Source: Ruegeria lacuscaerulensis (GTDB taxonomy: Bacteria > Pseudomonadota > Alphaproteobacteria > Rhodobacterales > Rhodobacteraceae). From it: a stretch of DNA of 64,000 nucleotides. A program made the position numbers and the translations under genes. Of this stretch, positions 37,498 through 47,377 are shown in pieces (position 1 is the first letter of the stretch; every line of letters starts with the position of its first letter). Below the pieces are notes generated by a model that had not been told where the DNA came from, searched no databases, and saw nothing but the letters and a program-made list of their open reading frames with translations. Where the stretch lies: contig NZ_WQDY01000004.1 of NCBI RefSeq assembly GCF_013033355.1, positions 1-64,000 of the forward strand, given 5' to 3'.

Positions 37498-37526
37498 ATT
37501 CTACCGACCGAAACCGCAAACGTCAC
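37498..37526 (-). promoter_or_regulatory. Candidate sigma-70 promoter of ftsZ
   Basis: On the minus strand GTGACG (37526-37521), a 17-base spacer and TAGAAT (37503-37498) match the -35/-10 consensus at 4/6 and 5/6. Transcription would start near 37491, about 55 bases before the ftsZ ATG. The call is from sequence match only. Confidence 0.45.
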
Positions 37527-37785
37527 GCCAAAAATCGCCAGAATCCACAAAATATGGAGGAAATAAGGCGTTCCATGCCAGTATTTCGTATTGTTTGCCA
37601 GATGTTGCGGAACGAATTCAATCCAGCACAACAGATGCGACCGCCGCGCCGCAGATTACGGGCATGTCACGTACGGATTTCTCGTCTTTACAAGGCGCGG
37701 AAAACTGCTCGGGTCCTCACGCTTGGCCTCTGTCGGGCCTTGTGGATATCTTGCTGGATTCGACGTTCATCCGCAAGGGAATTCT
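37527..37785. other. ftsZ upstream region
   Basis: Together with the promoter this is a 350-bp gap inside the division cluster, between ftsZ and the small secreted-protein gene. No gene is supported. It probably carries further ftsZ control elements; none was identified with confidence. Confidence 0.4.
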
Positions 37786-38199
37786 TCAACCAATAGGAGC
37801 ACTTGGACAGTTCAGCCCATCATCAGAAATCTCTCTCACAATCTGGATTTCGGTATTCGCCAATGTCGCCAGGCGAACCATGAAACTACCATTGTGCACG
37901 AAAGGCCACCAGCACACGGGAAACCCATCGGCATCGTCGTCGTACAGGAAACAAAGCTGGCCATCGGGGGTTGTAATTTTTCCGTAAACGCAACCCCTAC
38001 CCTCCATGCGCCAGACCGAGAGACTCGGGCTCAGGAACTCTTCGGTGCCAACCAAGCCACCGTTATGGAAATCGTAGAATTTGACGGTCTTGCCTACAAC
38101 GGCCCCCAGAAAAGCCTCGGGCGTGATCAGGGTCTGACCCTGAACCGAGGCGGGAATCGCGACAAACAGTGCCGCGACCAGTGTCCTACCAATTGTCAC
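37786..38199 (-). CDS. Small secreted hypothetical protein between ftsA and ftsZ
   Basis: A protein of 137 residues from a GTG at 38199, or 150 from an ATG at 38238. Either start leaves a signal peptide (VTIGRTLVAALFVAIPASVQ, cleavage near VQG-Q). The mature domain has 'FLGAVVGKTVKFYDFHNGGL', 'GTEEFLSPSLSVWRMEGRGC' and 'VCWWPFVHNGSFMVRL', with four cysteines. It is beta-type and resembles small periplasmic proteins of unknown function. The gene overlaps the end of ftsA by 14 bp (or 53 bp) and so is probably co-translated. A gene here is unusual in the dcw cluster. Confidence 0.65.
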   Translation of the reverse strand: MTIGRTLVAALFVAIPASVQGQTLITPEAFLGAVVGKTVKFYDFHNGGLVGTEEFLSPSLSVWRMEGRGCVYGKITTPDGQLCFLYDDDADGFPVCWWPFVHNGSFMVRLATLANTEIQIVREISDDGLNCPSAPIG

Positions 38200-39523
38200 G
38201 GAACCAACGGACAGCCCGCTTGAACGGGCGTGCAGCATAGGTGTCGACAGGGATCTCGAAGTCCCACCATTCATCCTGCGGATGCGCCGCAAACAAGCTG
38301 AGCCCCACCACCGAAGAAAATCCCGGACCAGTCGCCGATTGCGGCAACCCGTGAACACGCAGGGGCCGGCCAAGACGAACGCGCTGCCCCAGAATACGAG
38401 TCGCCAAACCGTCCAAACCCATAATCTGGCTTCCTCCACCGGTCAGAACGATCTGCTGGCTGGGCAGATGATCGAACCCGGCAGCATCCAGTCGAATGCG
38501 GACCTCTTCCAAAATCTCTTCTACACGAGGACGCATGATGCCGATCAACTCGGCGCGGCTGACGGTGCGCCGGTCATGTTCCCAATCTCCGGTATCGCCG
38601 CCGATGTCGATCAGGTCGCGATCATCCGCTCCGGTAGCATGCACGCCGCCGTTGAAGGTCTTGATGCGTTCGGCCACATTCGCAGGAACGCCAAGCCCCA
38701 TCGAGATATCCGACGTCACATGATCGCCGCCCATGCGTACGCAATCGGCATAAATCATGTGTTTTTTCATAAAGATAGACACACTTGTCGTTCCGCCACC
38801 CATGTCGATACAGGCCGCGCCCAGTTCCTGCTCATCCTCGACAAGTGCGGAAATGCCCGAGACATAGGCCGAATTCGCGATCCCGGCCAATTCCAGATCA
38901 CAGCGCTTGATGCAGCGCACGATATTCTGAATGGCGACCGCATCAACCGTCAGCATGTGCATATCGACCGCAAGGGTCTGACCCATCTGCCCCCGAGGGT
39001 CGATAAGGCCCGAGCGATTGTCCAACGCAAAGTTCACCGGCTGTGCGTGCAGTACCTCGCGACCCGCGCCATAGTCCGGCACGTCGCAGGCATTCAACAC
39101 ACGTCCGACCTCGGCTTCGCTGACCACCTGTCCTTCCAGATCGACCTGCGCATCCAACCCATAAGACCGGGGGTTCGCGCCCGAGAAGCAGGCGATCACG
39201 TGATCGACCCGAATATCGGCCATCTTCTGCGCAGCTTGCAGAGCGGTCCGGATGGCGCGTTCGGTTTCCTGCATCGCAGTGACTTCGCCAAACTGCACCC
39301 CGCGCGAACGTGTGGTCGCAGCGCCGATAACCCGGAACCCGGTCTGACCGGCCAGAGACCCGATGCTGTTGTCCTCACTTAACCGCCCTGTTCCGTCGAA
39401 ACGCAGCACCAAGCAGGAAATCTTGGAACTTCCCACATCCAGAATCGCAACAACACCGCGTTGCATCGCCTGTCTGCGCATCTGCCGCATGGCCCGTTGG
39501 GACTGATAGAGATCGGTCATCAT
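38186..39523 (-). CDS. ftsA: Cell division protein FtsA
   Basis: A 445-residue actin-family ATPase that tethers FtsZ to the membrane. Visible motifs are 'GVVAILDVGSSKISCLVLRF' (phosphate 1), 'CIDMGGGTTSVSIFMKKHMI' (phosphate 2) and 'IVLTGGGSQIMGLDGLATRI' (adenosine), with the 1C domain between. The C-terminus 'RPFKRAVRWFRDNW' is the basic amphipathic membrane-targeting helix. It starts 5 bp after ftsQ. Confidence 0.97.
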   Translation of the reverse strand: MMTDLYQSQRAMRQMRRQAMQRGVVAILDVGSSKISCLVLRFDGTGRLSEDNSIGSLAGQTGFRVIGAATTRSRGVQFGEVTAMQETERAIRTALQAAQKMADIRVDHVIACFSGANPRSYGLDAQVDLEGQVVSEAEVGRVLNACDVPDYGAGREVLHAQPVNFALDNRSGLIDPRGQMGQTLAVDMHMLTVDAVAIQNIVRCIKRCDLELAGIANSAYVSGISALVEDEQELGAACIDMGGGTTSVSIFMKKHMIYADCVRMGGDHVTSDISMGLGVPANVAERIKTFNGGVHATGADDRDLIDIGGDTGDWEHDRRTVSRAELIGIMRPRVEEILEEVRIRLDAAGFDHLPSQQIVLTGGGSQIMGLDGLATRILGQRVRLGRPLRVHGLPQSATGPGFSSVVGLSLFAAHPQDEWWDFEIPVDTYAARPFKRAVRWFRDNW

Positions 39524-39528
39524 GGTCG

Positions 39529-40530
39529 TTACTGCCTGCTACTCACGTCTGTTTTTGTACTCCACCAGTCTTCGCTGGCAGCTTCGGTCATTCTTATGGT
39601 TGGACGTTGTCCGAGCCGCATATCCACAACGGCCACGTCACGTTCCAACAGGTCCTGCACCTCATTAACCGCCAAGACGCGTTCCAGTGCGCGCACGGGC
39701 CGATCGGTTGGCAGCATGATGCGCTGACCTCGGTCAAGAACCAGATCCCAGCGGCGTTCGCCAATTCGAACAAGACCCCGCACACGCGCCCCAAGGCTGC
39801 GCGCTGTTGTCAGCAGTTGCAGTGCCTCAGCGACATGTTCGTCCGCGCCCTTTCCTGCAATAAGCGGCAGGGTCGCGTGGTCCTTGCGGGAGGCGACACG
39901 CTCAACATGCGCGCCGGTTTCGTCCAGCAACTCGGTTCCGCTGCGCGTGCGCCAAACCACCACGGGTTGGCGTTCAACAACATCAACCTGAAGAATTCCC
40001 CCGGGGCGAATGCGAACCGTCGCAGATTTGACAGGATCAAGACCGGTAATCGTGTCGCGGATTTGTTCCGCGTCCAGATCCCAGGAACTGATCGGGAAAT
40101 CCAGTGGCACAACCTCGCGAATGTCTTCGGAGAGATTCGGCCCAGCGCCATCAATGGCCATCAAGTTAACCATGAATTCCGGTCTTTGCTGGATCGAGGT
40201 CTTGATGTCATTGACATAAGCCACAACCGCCACTCGCCGGTCCTCTGCACTAAAATAAAGCCCCGTAGCCGCGCAAATGGCCAGGATGGGCAACCCATAC
40301 TTCAGACCGCGGCGTATGCCCGGCGTAAGCATCCAACGCTGTAGTCGGTAGCTGAGGCGAGACGGAGCCGGGTCGAACCGTTGCGATTTGCGCCCGAACA
40401 GTTTCACGCCGCCTAACCGCAGTTTTGGTTCTGTTTCGTGGCGTTCGCCTGAAGCGAAATCGGCATCCGGACCCTCCAATGGCTTGGACCGATGAATGAC
40501 AGGTGCGCGCGTGGCTTTTAACGGTCGCAT
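39529..40530 (-). CDS. ftsQ: Cell division protein FtsQ
   Basis: A 333-residue bitopic membrane protein. A cytoplasmic tail of about 75 residues is followed by one membrane helix ('[17 protein letters not shown]'), a POTRA domain ('[20 protein letters not shown]' through '[11 protein letters not shown]') and the FtsQ beta domain. It links FtsL/FtsB to the septal synthase. The start at 40530 has GGAGGACG upstream and overlaps the end of ddl by 13 bp; the frame's first possible start at 40581 lies well inside ddl and has no such support. Confidence 0.94.
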   Translation of the reverse strand: MRPLKATRAPVIHRSKPLEGPDADFASGERHETEPKLRLGGVKLFGRKSQRFDPAPSRLSYRLQRWMLTPGIRRGLKYGLPILAICAATGLYFSAEDRRVAVVAYVNDIKTSIQQRPEFMVNLMAIDGAGPNLSEDIREVVPLDFPISSWDLDAEQIRDTITGLDPVKSATVRIRPGGILQVDVVERQPVVVWRTRSGTELLDETGAHVERVASRKDHATLPLIAGKGADEHVAEALQLLTTARSLGARVRGLVRIGERRWDLVLDRGQRIMLPTDRPVRALERVLAVNEVQDLLERDVAVVDMRLGQRPTIRMTEAASEDWWSTKTDVSSRQ

Positions 40531-41441
40531 GAGGCGTCCTCCACCATCCAGGCACACAGCTGACCAAAGGTCATACCGCAATGTTCGGCTTGCTCGGGCA
40601 CCAATGAGGTCGGTGTCATTCCGGGCTGGGTATTGGTCTCCAACAGAAACAGACCATCTGCGCCCGTGCTGTCATCCCAACGATAATCAGTACGGGTCAC
40701 ACCGCGACAGCCCAGTGCGTTATGGGCTTTCAGCGCATGATTCATGCAACGGTCGAAAATATCCTGCGGGATGTCGGCAGGCAGCACATGCCACGAGCCG
40801 CCGGGCTTGTATTTGGCATCATAGTCATACCATCCGCCATCCGTCATGATCTCGGTCACGGTCAGAGCGCGATCGCCCATCACGGTCACGGTCAACTCGC
40901 GCCCGGCCACGTATTTCTCGACCATCACGTAATCTGGCATGTCGTCGGACAGTTGCGGTGGCCCGTTCGAGCCTTCGTGGACGATATAGATCCCGACGCT
41001 GGACCCTTCGTTGTTGGGCTTGGCCACATAGGGCGGATCCATCACATGTGCGGCGGACACATCGGGCTTGGGCACGATCACGCTGGGAACAACAGGCAAA
41101 CCTTCTGCGGAAAACACCTCTTTGCTGCGCTGTTTGTCCATCGCGAGCGCCGAGGCCAGCACGCCGGAATGCGTGTACGGAATGCGCATCCACTCCAGCA
41201 GGCCCTGCACACAGCCATCTTCACCCCAGCGTCCATGCAGAGCGTTGAAAACCACATCCGGCTTGATGTCCAAAAGACGCGCAGAAAGGTCGGGACCCGC
41301 GTCCAGTTCGACCACTTCAAAGCCTTCTCCCCTAAGGGCGGCTGCGCATTCGCGCCCGCTGCTGAGTGACACCTCGCGTTCCGCCGAGGGGCCGCCCATC
41401 AATACCGCCACTTTGGGGTGTGTCCTGCTCGACTTACCCAC
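40518..41441 (-). CDS. ddl: D-alanine--D-alanine ligase
   Basis: A 307-residue ATP-grasp ligase that makes the D-Ala-D-Ala dipeptide for peptidoglycan. Motifs are '[20 protein letters not shown]', '[20 protein letters not shown]', '[14 protein letters not shown]', '[20 protein letters not shown]' and '[20 protein letters not shown]'. The length fits the DdlB class. The start is GTG (41441) with GAGGCG upstream. It lies between murB (102-bp gap) and ftsQ (overlap). Confidence 0.97.
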   Translation of the reverse strand: MGKSSRTHPKVAVLMGGPSAEREVSLSSGRECAAALRGEGFEVVELDAGPDLSARLLDIKPDVVFNALHGRWGEDGCVQGLLEWMRIPYTHSGVLASALAMDKQRSKEVFSAEGLPVVPSVIVPKPDVSAAHVMDPPYVAKPNNEGSSVGIYIVHEGSNGPPQLSDDMPDYVMVEKYVAGRELTVTVMGDRALTVTEIMTDGGWYDYDAKYKPGGSWHVLPADIPQDIFDRCMNHALKAHNALGCRGVTRTDYRWDDSTGADGLFLLETNTQPGMTPTSLVPEQAEHCGMTFGQLCAWMVEDASCDR

Positions 41442-41543
41442 TTAGCGCCTCAATGTCCCCGGGCCTTATGTGGTGGCCCGTACTGCGTTTATGCCTTTGA
41501 TCCGTCGCCTGAATTTGCCTGTTTTGGTCTGACGGTTGGGGCT

Positions 41544-42470
41544 TTATTCTTTCAACGGATCTCCGACCCGCATGATTTCCCACTCTAGCGTGATGCCGCT
41601 TGTTTCGTAAACCTTTTTTCGCACCTCTTCGCCCAGACCTTCGAGGTCGGCGGCAGTGGCACCGCCAGTGTTGATCAGGAAATTCGAGTGCTTCTCGCTC
41701 ATCTGCGCGCCACCTTTGGTGGCCCCGCGCATTCCGGCATCGTCGATCACTTTCCACGCCTTCAGATCGTGCACGTCATCCGCCCGTCCGGTCGAGGAAA
41801 ACCCAGCCGGGTTGCGAAAGGTCGAACCTGCGCTGCGGTCTTTGGTGGGTTGGGTCTCATCGCGTTTTTGCAATTGCGCCGCCATCCGGTCATGCAGCGT
41901 TTGTGGATCACCCGCGGGCCCCTCGAACGTGGCCGAAATCAGCACCGCCCCATCGGGCAAATCCGACTGCCGATAGCGGAAGTTAAGGTCCTGCGGTGTC
42001 AGGTCCACGACCTCCCCCTGGCGCGTGACAATGGTGGCCTTGCGCAACACATCCGCCGTGTAGTTGCCATAGCAGCCAGCGTTCATCCGCACCGCCCCAC
42101 CGACCGAGCCCGGAATGGTCCGCAAAAACGTAAGATCCACACCTGCATCTGCCGCTTTGCGCGCCACATGCGCATCCAGCGCCGCCGCACCCGCCGTGAC
42201 GGTGTTGCCTGCGACCTCGATCCCGTTGAACCCGCGCCCCAGCCGGATCACCACGGCGCGCAAGCCACCATCACGAACAATCAGGTTTGATCCGACACCC
42301 ATGGGGAACACGTCGAAATCTTCGGGCAGATCGTGCAGAAACGCCTTCAGATCGTCAATATCCGCAGGTTGGAACAAATAATCCGCCGGACCGCCGACAC
42401 GAAGCCATGTCAGGTCGTTCAACGCTCGGTTCTGGGTCAGCTTGCCACGGGGTTCAGGAAGAGATGTCAT
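41544..42470 (-). CDS. murB: UDP-N-acetylenolpyruvoylglucosamine reductase
   Basis: A 308-residue flavoenzyme that reduces UDP-GlcNAc-enolpyruvate to UDP-MurNAc. It has the FAD-binding stretch '[20 protein letters not shown]', '[20 protein letters not shown]', '[15 protein letters not shown]' (active-site Ser region) and '[19 protein letters not shown]'. It is of the type I MurB length. AAGGAA lies just upstream of the ATG. It follows the DUF2484 pair by 45 bp. Confidence 0.97.
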   Translation of the reverse strand: MTSLPEPRGKLTQNRALNDLTWLRVGGPADYLFQPADIDDLKAFLHDLPEDFDVFPMGVGSNLIVRDGGLRAVVIRLGRGFNGIEVAGNTVTAGAAALDAHVARKAADAGVDLTFLRTIPGSVGGAVRMNAGCYGNYTADVLRKATIVTRQGEVVDLTPQDLNFRYRQSDLPDGAVLISATFEGPAGDPQTLHDRMAAQLQKRDETQPTKDRSAGSTFRNPAGFSSTGRADDVHDLKAWKVIDDAGMRGATKGGAQMSEKHSNFLINTGGATAADLEGLGEEVRKKVYETSGITLEWEIMRVGDPLKE

Positions 42471-42515
42471 TCAGGTTCCTTCGCGGATTTACTTCCGCCG
42501 CGCAAGCCGTAACTG

Positions 42516-42770
42516 TCACTGAGCCGAACCGAGCATCCGACGCAACCAGCGCCCCAGATAAATCACCGGCCAGCGCAGCACGGACATACCCATCGCCAGC
42601 ACCAACAGTCCGATCCACGGGCCGTTCTGCAAGGTGACATAGCCCAATATCGGAATCCCCACCGCAATCAGGACATAGGCGCGGGTCCAGTGGTTGTCTT
42701 TGCTGGGGATCATCGCCAGCACATTCGCGGCGATCCCCCACAACGCAGCCAGAGCGATTGACCAATTCAT
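42516..42770 (-). CDS. DUF2484 family small membrane protein (second copy)
   Basis: An 84-residue protein that is nearly all membrane: about three hydrophobic segments ('IALAALWGIAANVLAMIP', 'YVLIAVGIPILGYVTL', 'WIGLLVLAMGMSVLRWPVIY') and a basic C-terminus. It matches the DUF2484 family known from Rhodobacteraceae dcw clusters; function is unknown. AGGAGG lies 8 bases before the ATG. It overlaps the first DUF2484 copy by 4 bp (ATGA), so the two are translated as a coupled pair. Confidence 0.8.
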   Translation of the reverse strand: MNWSIALAALWGIAANVLAMIPSKDNHWTRAYVLIAVGIPILGYVTLQNGPWIGLLVLAMGMSVLRWPVIYLGRWLRRMLGSAQ

Positions 42771-43015
42771 TCCTGAACCTCCTGCCCGGTCCAACGATGC
42801 CAATAGTGGCGGATCGGATTGCGGAACATGGATGCGAAGCCTGCAAAAGCCAGCACTGAAACGACCCAACCGAAATCATGGCCCAACCAGACGATCAGCG
42901 CGGGGGCGCTGACAAACAGCACCACGCCGGGCGGAAATTGCAGACGCATCGGCAGCATTGCCACGATGGTCGAGGCGATGACCCACAGTCCCGCAAACAC
43001 CACTGAATTTACCAT
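42767..43015 (-). CDS. DUF2484 family small membrane protein (first copy)
   Basis: An 82-residue membrane protein with three hydrophobic segments ('VVFAGLWVIASTIVAMLP', 'GVVLFVSAPALIVWLGHDFG', 'WVVSVLAFAGFASMFRNP'). It shares layout and the 'W.IA...VAM.P' opening with its neighbour, which suggests an old tandem duplication. The start at 43015 follows GGAGGGG. It lies 72 bp after murC. Its place inside the peptidoglycan precursor operon hints at a role in the cell envelope, but nothing shows what. Confidence 0.8.
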   Translation of the reverse strand: MVNSVVFAGLWVIASTIVAMLPMRLQFPPGVVLFVSAPALIVWLGHDFGWVVSVLAFAGFASMFRNPIRHYWHRWTGQEVQE

Positions 43016-43087
43016 GCGCCCCTCCGAGGACGTTGTTTCGCGGCTGCAAACGCTCAAATCAGTCGAGCGTCAAGTTGGTTCCCTGCG

Positions 43088-44497
43088 TCACACAGCTTGT
43101 TTACGTTGCAAACGGTCCGGCAAACCGTTGGCCCAGGCGCTGATTGTCCCGGCGCCGAGGCAAACAACCATGTCACCAGGACGGGCTTGTTCGCGGACCA
43201 GGCGCTCCAGATCGTTTTCATCCAGCAGCGCGCGGGCGTGACGGTGACCGTGGCGGATCAGGCCCTGCACCAGATCATCGCGGGATGCGCCCTCGATCGG
43301 GTCTTCACCCGCAGCAAAAATATCAGCGATTGCGACCACGTCGGCATCGTTGAAACAGGTGCAAAAATCGTCAAACAGATTCGACAGGCGCGAATAACGG
43401 TGCGGCTGGTGAACGGCGATCACACGCCCATCACTGGCTTGGCGTGCGGCTTTCAGCACGGCGGCAATCTCAACCGGGTGGTGGCCGTAGTCGTCGATGA
43501 TGGTAACGCCCTCGACCTCTCCGACCTTGGTAAAGCGGCGATTGACGCCACCGAAATTGGCCAGCGCCTCGCGGATTTCAGCGGTTTTCATGCCCAGATG
43601 GCGGGCCACAGCCACGGCGGACAAAGCGTTCGAGACGTTGTGGTCGCCGGGCATAGGCAGGGTGCAGCCCTCGATCACCGTGTCTTCGTATTGCAGGTGG
43701 ATATCGAAATGCGCGACGCCGCCCTTATAAGTCAGGTTCACCGCCCGCACATCAGCCTGCGCGTTGAACCCATAGGTGCGCACCCGGCGGTCGCTGATGC
43801 GGCCCACCAGCGTCTGCACCTCGGCATGGTCGGTGCAGCACACAGCCAGACCGTAGAAGGGCAGGTTCGAGACGAACTCATAAAACCCATCCCGCAGCCG
43901 GTCGAAATCACCCCAATGCTCCATATGCTCGGGGTCGATATTGGTGACGATGGCAATGGTCGCAGGCAGGCGGTTGAACGAGCCGTCGGATTCGTCGGCC
44001 TCGACCACCATCCATTCACCCTGTCCCATCCGCGCGTTGGACCCGTAGGCATGGATGATGCCGCCATTGATCACGGTGGGGTCGAAATCGCCCGCCACCA
44101 TAAGCTCGGCCATCATGGTGGTCGTGGTGGTCTTGCCATGAGTTCCGGCAATGGCGATGTTTGATTTCAGGCGCATCAGCTCGGCCAGCATATCGGCGCG
44201 GCGCACAACCGGCAGGCCCTGCGCGCGGGCGCCATCCAGTTCCGGGTTGCCCGGCTTGATCGCTGTGGAGACCACAACAACGGCTGCGTTTTCAAGGTTT
44301 TCGGCGCGCTGGCCCACGAAAATCTCGGCACCCAGACCAGCTAGACGGTCGGTGATCTTGGAAGCTTTCAGGTCCGAGCCTTGCACCCGGTAGCCCAGAT
44401 TCAGCAGCACCTCGGCAATGCCCGACATCCCAATTCCGCCGATGCCAACGAAGTGGATCGGCCCTACGTCTTGCGGCAGTTTGGTGGCTGGATTCAT
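43088..44497 (-). CDS. murC: UDP-N-acetylmuramate--L-alanine ligase
   Basis: A 469-residue Mur ligase adding L-Ala to UDP-MurNAc. It opens with '[20 protein letters not shown]', has the ATP loop '[18 protein letters not shown]', then '[20 protein letters not shown]' and '[19 protein letters not shown]', all diagnostic for MurC over MurD/E/F. The ATG overlaps the murG stop (ATGA). Confidence 0.98.
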   Translation of the reverse strand: MNPATKLPQDVGPIHFVGIGGIGMSGIAEVLLNLGYRVQGSDLKASKITDRLAGLGAEIFVGQRAENLENAAVVVVSTAIKPGNPELDGARAQGLPVVRRADMLAELMRLKSNIAIAGTHGKTTTTTMMAELMVAGDFDPTVINGGIIHAYGSNARMGQGEWMVVEADESDGSFNRLPATIAIVTNIDPEHMEHWGDFDRLRDGFYEFVSNLPFYGLAVCCTDHAEVQTLVGRISDRRVRTYGFNAQADVRAVNLTYKGGVAHFDIHLQYEDTVIEGCTLPMPGDHNVSNALSAVAVARHLGMKTAEIREALANFGGVNRRFTKVGEVEGVTIIDDYGHHPVEIAAVLKAARQASDGRVIAVHQPHRYSRLSNLFDDFCTCFNDADVVAIADIFAAGEDPIEGASRDDLVQGLIRHGHRHARALLDENDLERLVREQARPGDMVVCLGAGTISAWANGLPDRLQRKQAV

Positions 44498-45591
44498 GGG
44501 GTCTCCTTCTGCGCCAGCTCTTCGACAAGGTGAACTAGACGCTCGGTCGCGTCCGGAGCTCCGGTCGATAGGGCGGCACGGGCCATCTTTTGTGCGGCCT
44601 CGGGGTTTGTCAGAACGGCGGTGATTTGCTCGGTCAGCGCGGCAACGTCAAGCAGGTTTTCGGGGATCATGATCGCGCCACCCGCCTGCACCAGCCCGCG
44701 CGCATTGGCGGTTTGATGGTCGCCCGCAGCGGCGGCAAAGGGGACAAGGATCGAGGGCCTCCCGATGACCGAGATATCGGCCACACTAGACGCGCCCGAG
44801 CGGCTGATCACCAGCTGCGCATCGGACATGCGCCGGGGAACGTCATCGAAAAAGGGCAGAACCTCGGCCCGGATACCATGGTCGGCGTAAAAGGCGGTGA
44901 CACGTTCACCATCTTCATCGCGGGCCTGATGGGCCACGCGGATATGGTCGCGCAGACCATCGGGCAAGGCCGCAAGCGCACCGGGCACCACATCACTGAG
45001 GATGCGTGCACCCTGACTACCACCCATCACCAGAACCGACATTGGGTAGTCTCCGGGCGGGATATAGCCTGCCGCGGCACGTTCCAACACCGCACCGCGC
45101 ACCGGGTTGCCAGTATGGACACCCTTTGCGCCGTCGGGCAAATCCGTGGGCCAGACGCCACAGGCCACCTGCGCTACGCGCTTGGCAAACAGTTGGTTCA
45201 CGCGGCCCAGCACACCGTTCTGTTCATGGATCATGCGTGGAATGTTCAACAGCGTCGCCGCACCCAGCGCCGGGATCGAAGGGTATCCTCCGAACCCAAC
45301 CACCACATTGGGCCGGTCGCGCATCATCTGCATTGCCATACTTGTCACGCCGCCCGCGATCTTGGGGCCGACCATCGCCTTGGCCGCCAGCCCGCCACGC
45401 GCGAAAGTGGCCGATGTCGCCTCGACAATCTCGGTCGAAGGGGGAAAGCCACCGGTATAGCGCGCACCGCGCGCATCGGTCGACAGGCGTACGCGCCAGC
45501 CTTTTTGCAACATCGCCTCGGCCAGCGCCTGTGCCGGGAACATGTGGCCCCCGGTGCCGCCCGCCGCAATCAATAGGTACGGTTCGCTCAT
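44494..45591 (-). CDS. murG: Undecaprenyl-PP-MurNAc-pentapeptide N-acetylglucosamine transferase
   Basis: A 365-residue GT28 glycosyltransferase converting lipid I to lipid II on the inner membrane face. It has the glycine loops '[20 protein letters not shown]' and '[20 protein letters not shown]', plus '[15 protein letters not shown]' and '[20 protein letters not shown]'. The ATG at 45591 is the right start; the codon before it is TTG and would add one residue. It overlaps ftsW by one base (TGATG) and murC by 4 bp. Confidence 0.97.
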   Translation of the reverse strand: MSEPYLLIAAGGTGGHMFPAQALAEAMLQKGWRVRLSTDARGARYTGGFPPSTEIVEATSATFARGGLAAKAMVGPKIAGGVTSMAMQMMRDRPNVVVGFGGYPSIPALGAATLLNIPRMIHEQNGVLGRVNQLFAKRVAQVACGVWPTDLPDGAKGVHTGNPVRGAVLERAAAGYIPPGDYPMSVLVMGGSQGARILSDVVPGALAALPDGLRDHIRVAHQARDEDGERVTAFYADHGIRAEVLPFFDDVPRRMSDAQLVISRSGASSVADISVIGRPSILVPFAAAAGDHQTANARGLVQAGGAIMIPENLLDVAALTEQITAVLTNPEAAQKMARAALSTGAPDATERLVHLVEELAQKETP

Positions 45592-46754
45592 CAACCCCGT
45601 CCGCGCAGAATATCACCCAGCTCGCCCTGCGGTCGGGTGCGGGTGAACGCCAGCAACATGCCAACTGCGATACCGCCCGCTATAAGCGACGAGCCGCCAT
45701 AGCTGACGAAAGGCAGCGTCATACCCTTGGCGGGCAGCAGGCGCACCGCGACGCCCATGTTGATCATCGCCTGAACGCCGAACATACAGGCAAGACCGGT
45801 TCCGGCCAGACGGATGAACATGTCCCGTTCCTTCATCAGCCGCAGCAGCGAACGCACCACGATCAGCGAGTAGAGCGCGATGATGATCAGCACCAGAATC
45901 AGCCCGTATTCCTCGGCCGCGACGGCGATAATGAAATCGGTATGAGCATCGGGCAAAGACCACTTCACCTGCCCCTCGCCAACGCCAACACCGAACAAGC
46001 CGCCTTCGCGGATAGCGTTAGTAGCATAGCCAAGCTGCGTGGTCGGATCGACCTCTTGGTTGAGGAATCCGTCAATGCGACGAGCAAAGTGTTCGGAATT
46101 GGAATAGGCGAACATCCCGCCCAGCACGACGGCCCCGGCCATGCCGACCAGCAACAGCATCGGCGCACCGGCCACGAAATACATCACGCCCCAGCCAAAC
46201 AGGATCAGACAGGCCTGCCCAAAATCAGGTTGCAGCACCAGCATCGCCACAATCGCCATGCACAGCGCAAAGGACCACAATCGCCCCGGAGGGCCGTTGA
46301 TCTCTTGCGAGGCCGCCAGCAGCCACGCAGCGACAACGATAAAGCCGGGTTTTAGAAACTCTGAGGGTTGCAGCGAGGCAAATCCCAAGGAATACCACCG
46401 CACCGCACCCTTGCCGAAATCGGTGCCGAAGACCGGCAGAAAGGCCAGCGCCACAAACGCGCCCAGAAAGCCCAGCACCGCCAAACGCCGCACCAATGTG
46501 GGCGACATCATTGAGGTCAGCAGCATTGCCACCAGCGCCAGCCCGCCAAACAGCGCCTGTCGCTCGACATAGTGGAAGGGATCAAACCCGTTGCGCCCGG
46601 CCAAAGGCGGCGATGAAGCCAGCCCCAGTAGCAAGCCGATGACAAACAAGATCAGCACGCAGGACATGGTCCAGCGATCAATCGTGCGCCACCACTTTGG
46701 TAGAATCGGTTCGCCACGCGTGTCCCGGACCGCGCCATACACCATCTCAGTCAT
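45591..46754 (-). CDS. ftsW: Septal peptidoglycan glycosyltransferase FtsW (SEDS family)
   Basis: A 387-residue polytopic membrane protein with about ten helices. SEDS signatures are '[18 protein letters not shown]', '[20 protein letters not shown]' and the C-terminal '[20 protein letters not shown]' with '[18 protein letters not shown]'. It polymerises lipid II together with FtsI at the septum. It lies immediately before murG but is separated from murD by about 2.3 kb of inserted genes. Confidence 0.97.
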   Translation of the reverse strand: MTEMVYGAVRDTRGEPILPKWWRTIDRWTMSCVLILFVIGLLLGLASSPPLAGRNGFDPFHYVERQALFGGLALVAMLLTSMMSPTLVRRLAVLGFLGAFVALAFLPVFGTDFGKGAVRWYSLGFASLQPSEFLKPGFIVVAAWLLAASQEINGPPGRLWSFALCMAIVAMLVLQPDFGQACLILFGWGVMYFVAGAPMLLLVGMAGAVVLGGMFAYSNSEHFARRIDGFLNQEVDPTTQLGYATNAIREGGLFGVGVGEGQVKWSLPDAHTDFIIAVAAEEYGLILVLIIIALYSLIVVRSLLRLMKERDMFIRLAGTGLACMFGVQAMINMGVAVRLLPAKGMTLPFVSYGGSSLIAGGIAVGMLLAFTRTRPQGELGDILRGRG

Positions 46755-46891
46755 GAGATACCGCCACTATCTGCCTCGTTCACGCCCCGTTTTCGGGGTC
46801 TGATTGAGACTCTACAGCGATTTTGGCTTTGGGGCTAGGGAAATGAGGGGCATAAGCGGAATTCGATCAGCCCCAGAGTTGAAATAACGCG

Positions 46892-47227
46892 TCACGCTTT
46901 AATTGGGTACCGGTCCGGTTCCTCAAAGACATCAATCACGCGCGTACCGGCCTTGATCTGGCCTCCGTGTTCGACCCCCGCCGGGATCGAGTAGCTGTCG
47001 CCCGGACGGTAAGTTTTCGTCTGGTCTCCGATCGTCAGTGCAATCTCACCTTCAACGACCGTGCCCCATTGCGCACCATGCGAATGAAGCGGAAGCTCCA
47101 TATCCTTCAGAAAAGTGAAGAACGCTACCAGACCTGCTTCCGAGCGAATGACAGCCGTCTGCACCACATCTTCAGGGAAAGGAACGTCCAGTTTCGGAAA
47201 GACCGTTATGAAGTCCGGGTAATGCAT
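46892..47227 (-). CDS. Cupin domain-containing protein
   Basis: A 111-residue single-domain cupin. Motif 1 is 'ELPLHSHGAQWGTVVEGEIA' (two histidines and a glutamate for metal) and motif 2 is 'RPGDSYSIPAGVEHGGQIKA' (third His). The start at 47227 is chosen for its GAGGAGAAGGAAC leader and the resulting typical cupin length; the frame extends to 47305. It lies between murD and ftsW in the division cluster, where it is not a standard member. Enzyme or binding function is unknown. Confidence 0.85.
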   Translation of the reverse strand: MHYPDFITVFPKLDVPFPEDVVQTAVIRSEAGLVAFFTFLKDMELPLHSHGAQWGTVVEGEIALTIGDQTKTYRPGDSYSIPAGVEHGGQIKAGTRVIDVFEEPDRYPIKA

Positions 47228-47377
47228 GAATTGTTCCTTCTCCTCGGGTGAACTGTCGCCACAGGATGACAGTGCTTTCAGCGGCTGGCAATCGGGATTG
47301 CCCACTTACCAGCACACCTTGAGCGAGACGACGGCATGCTCTTGCGTTCCGACGCGATCCGCGCCATCCCCTCGTCC

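Noticed and set aside
38282..39382. 366-codon plus-strand open frame opposite ftsA
   Set aside because: Antisense shadow of a GC-rich gene: no domain, no ribosome-binding site, and low-complexity His/Arg/Gln-rich composition typical of the reverse frame.
45006..46355. 449-codon plus-strand open frame over murG and ftsW
   Set aside because: Spans two well-identified genes on the other strand and has arginine/proline/serine low-complexity composition.
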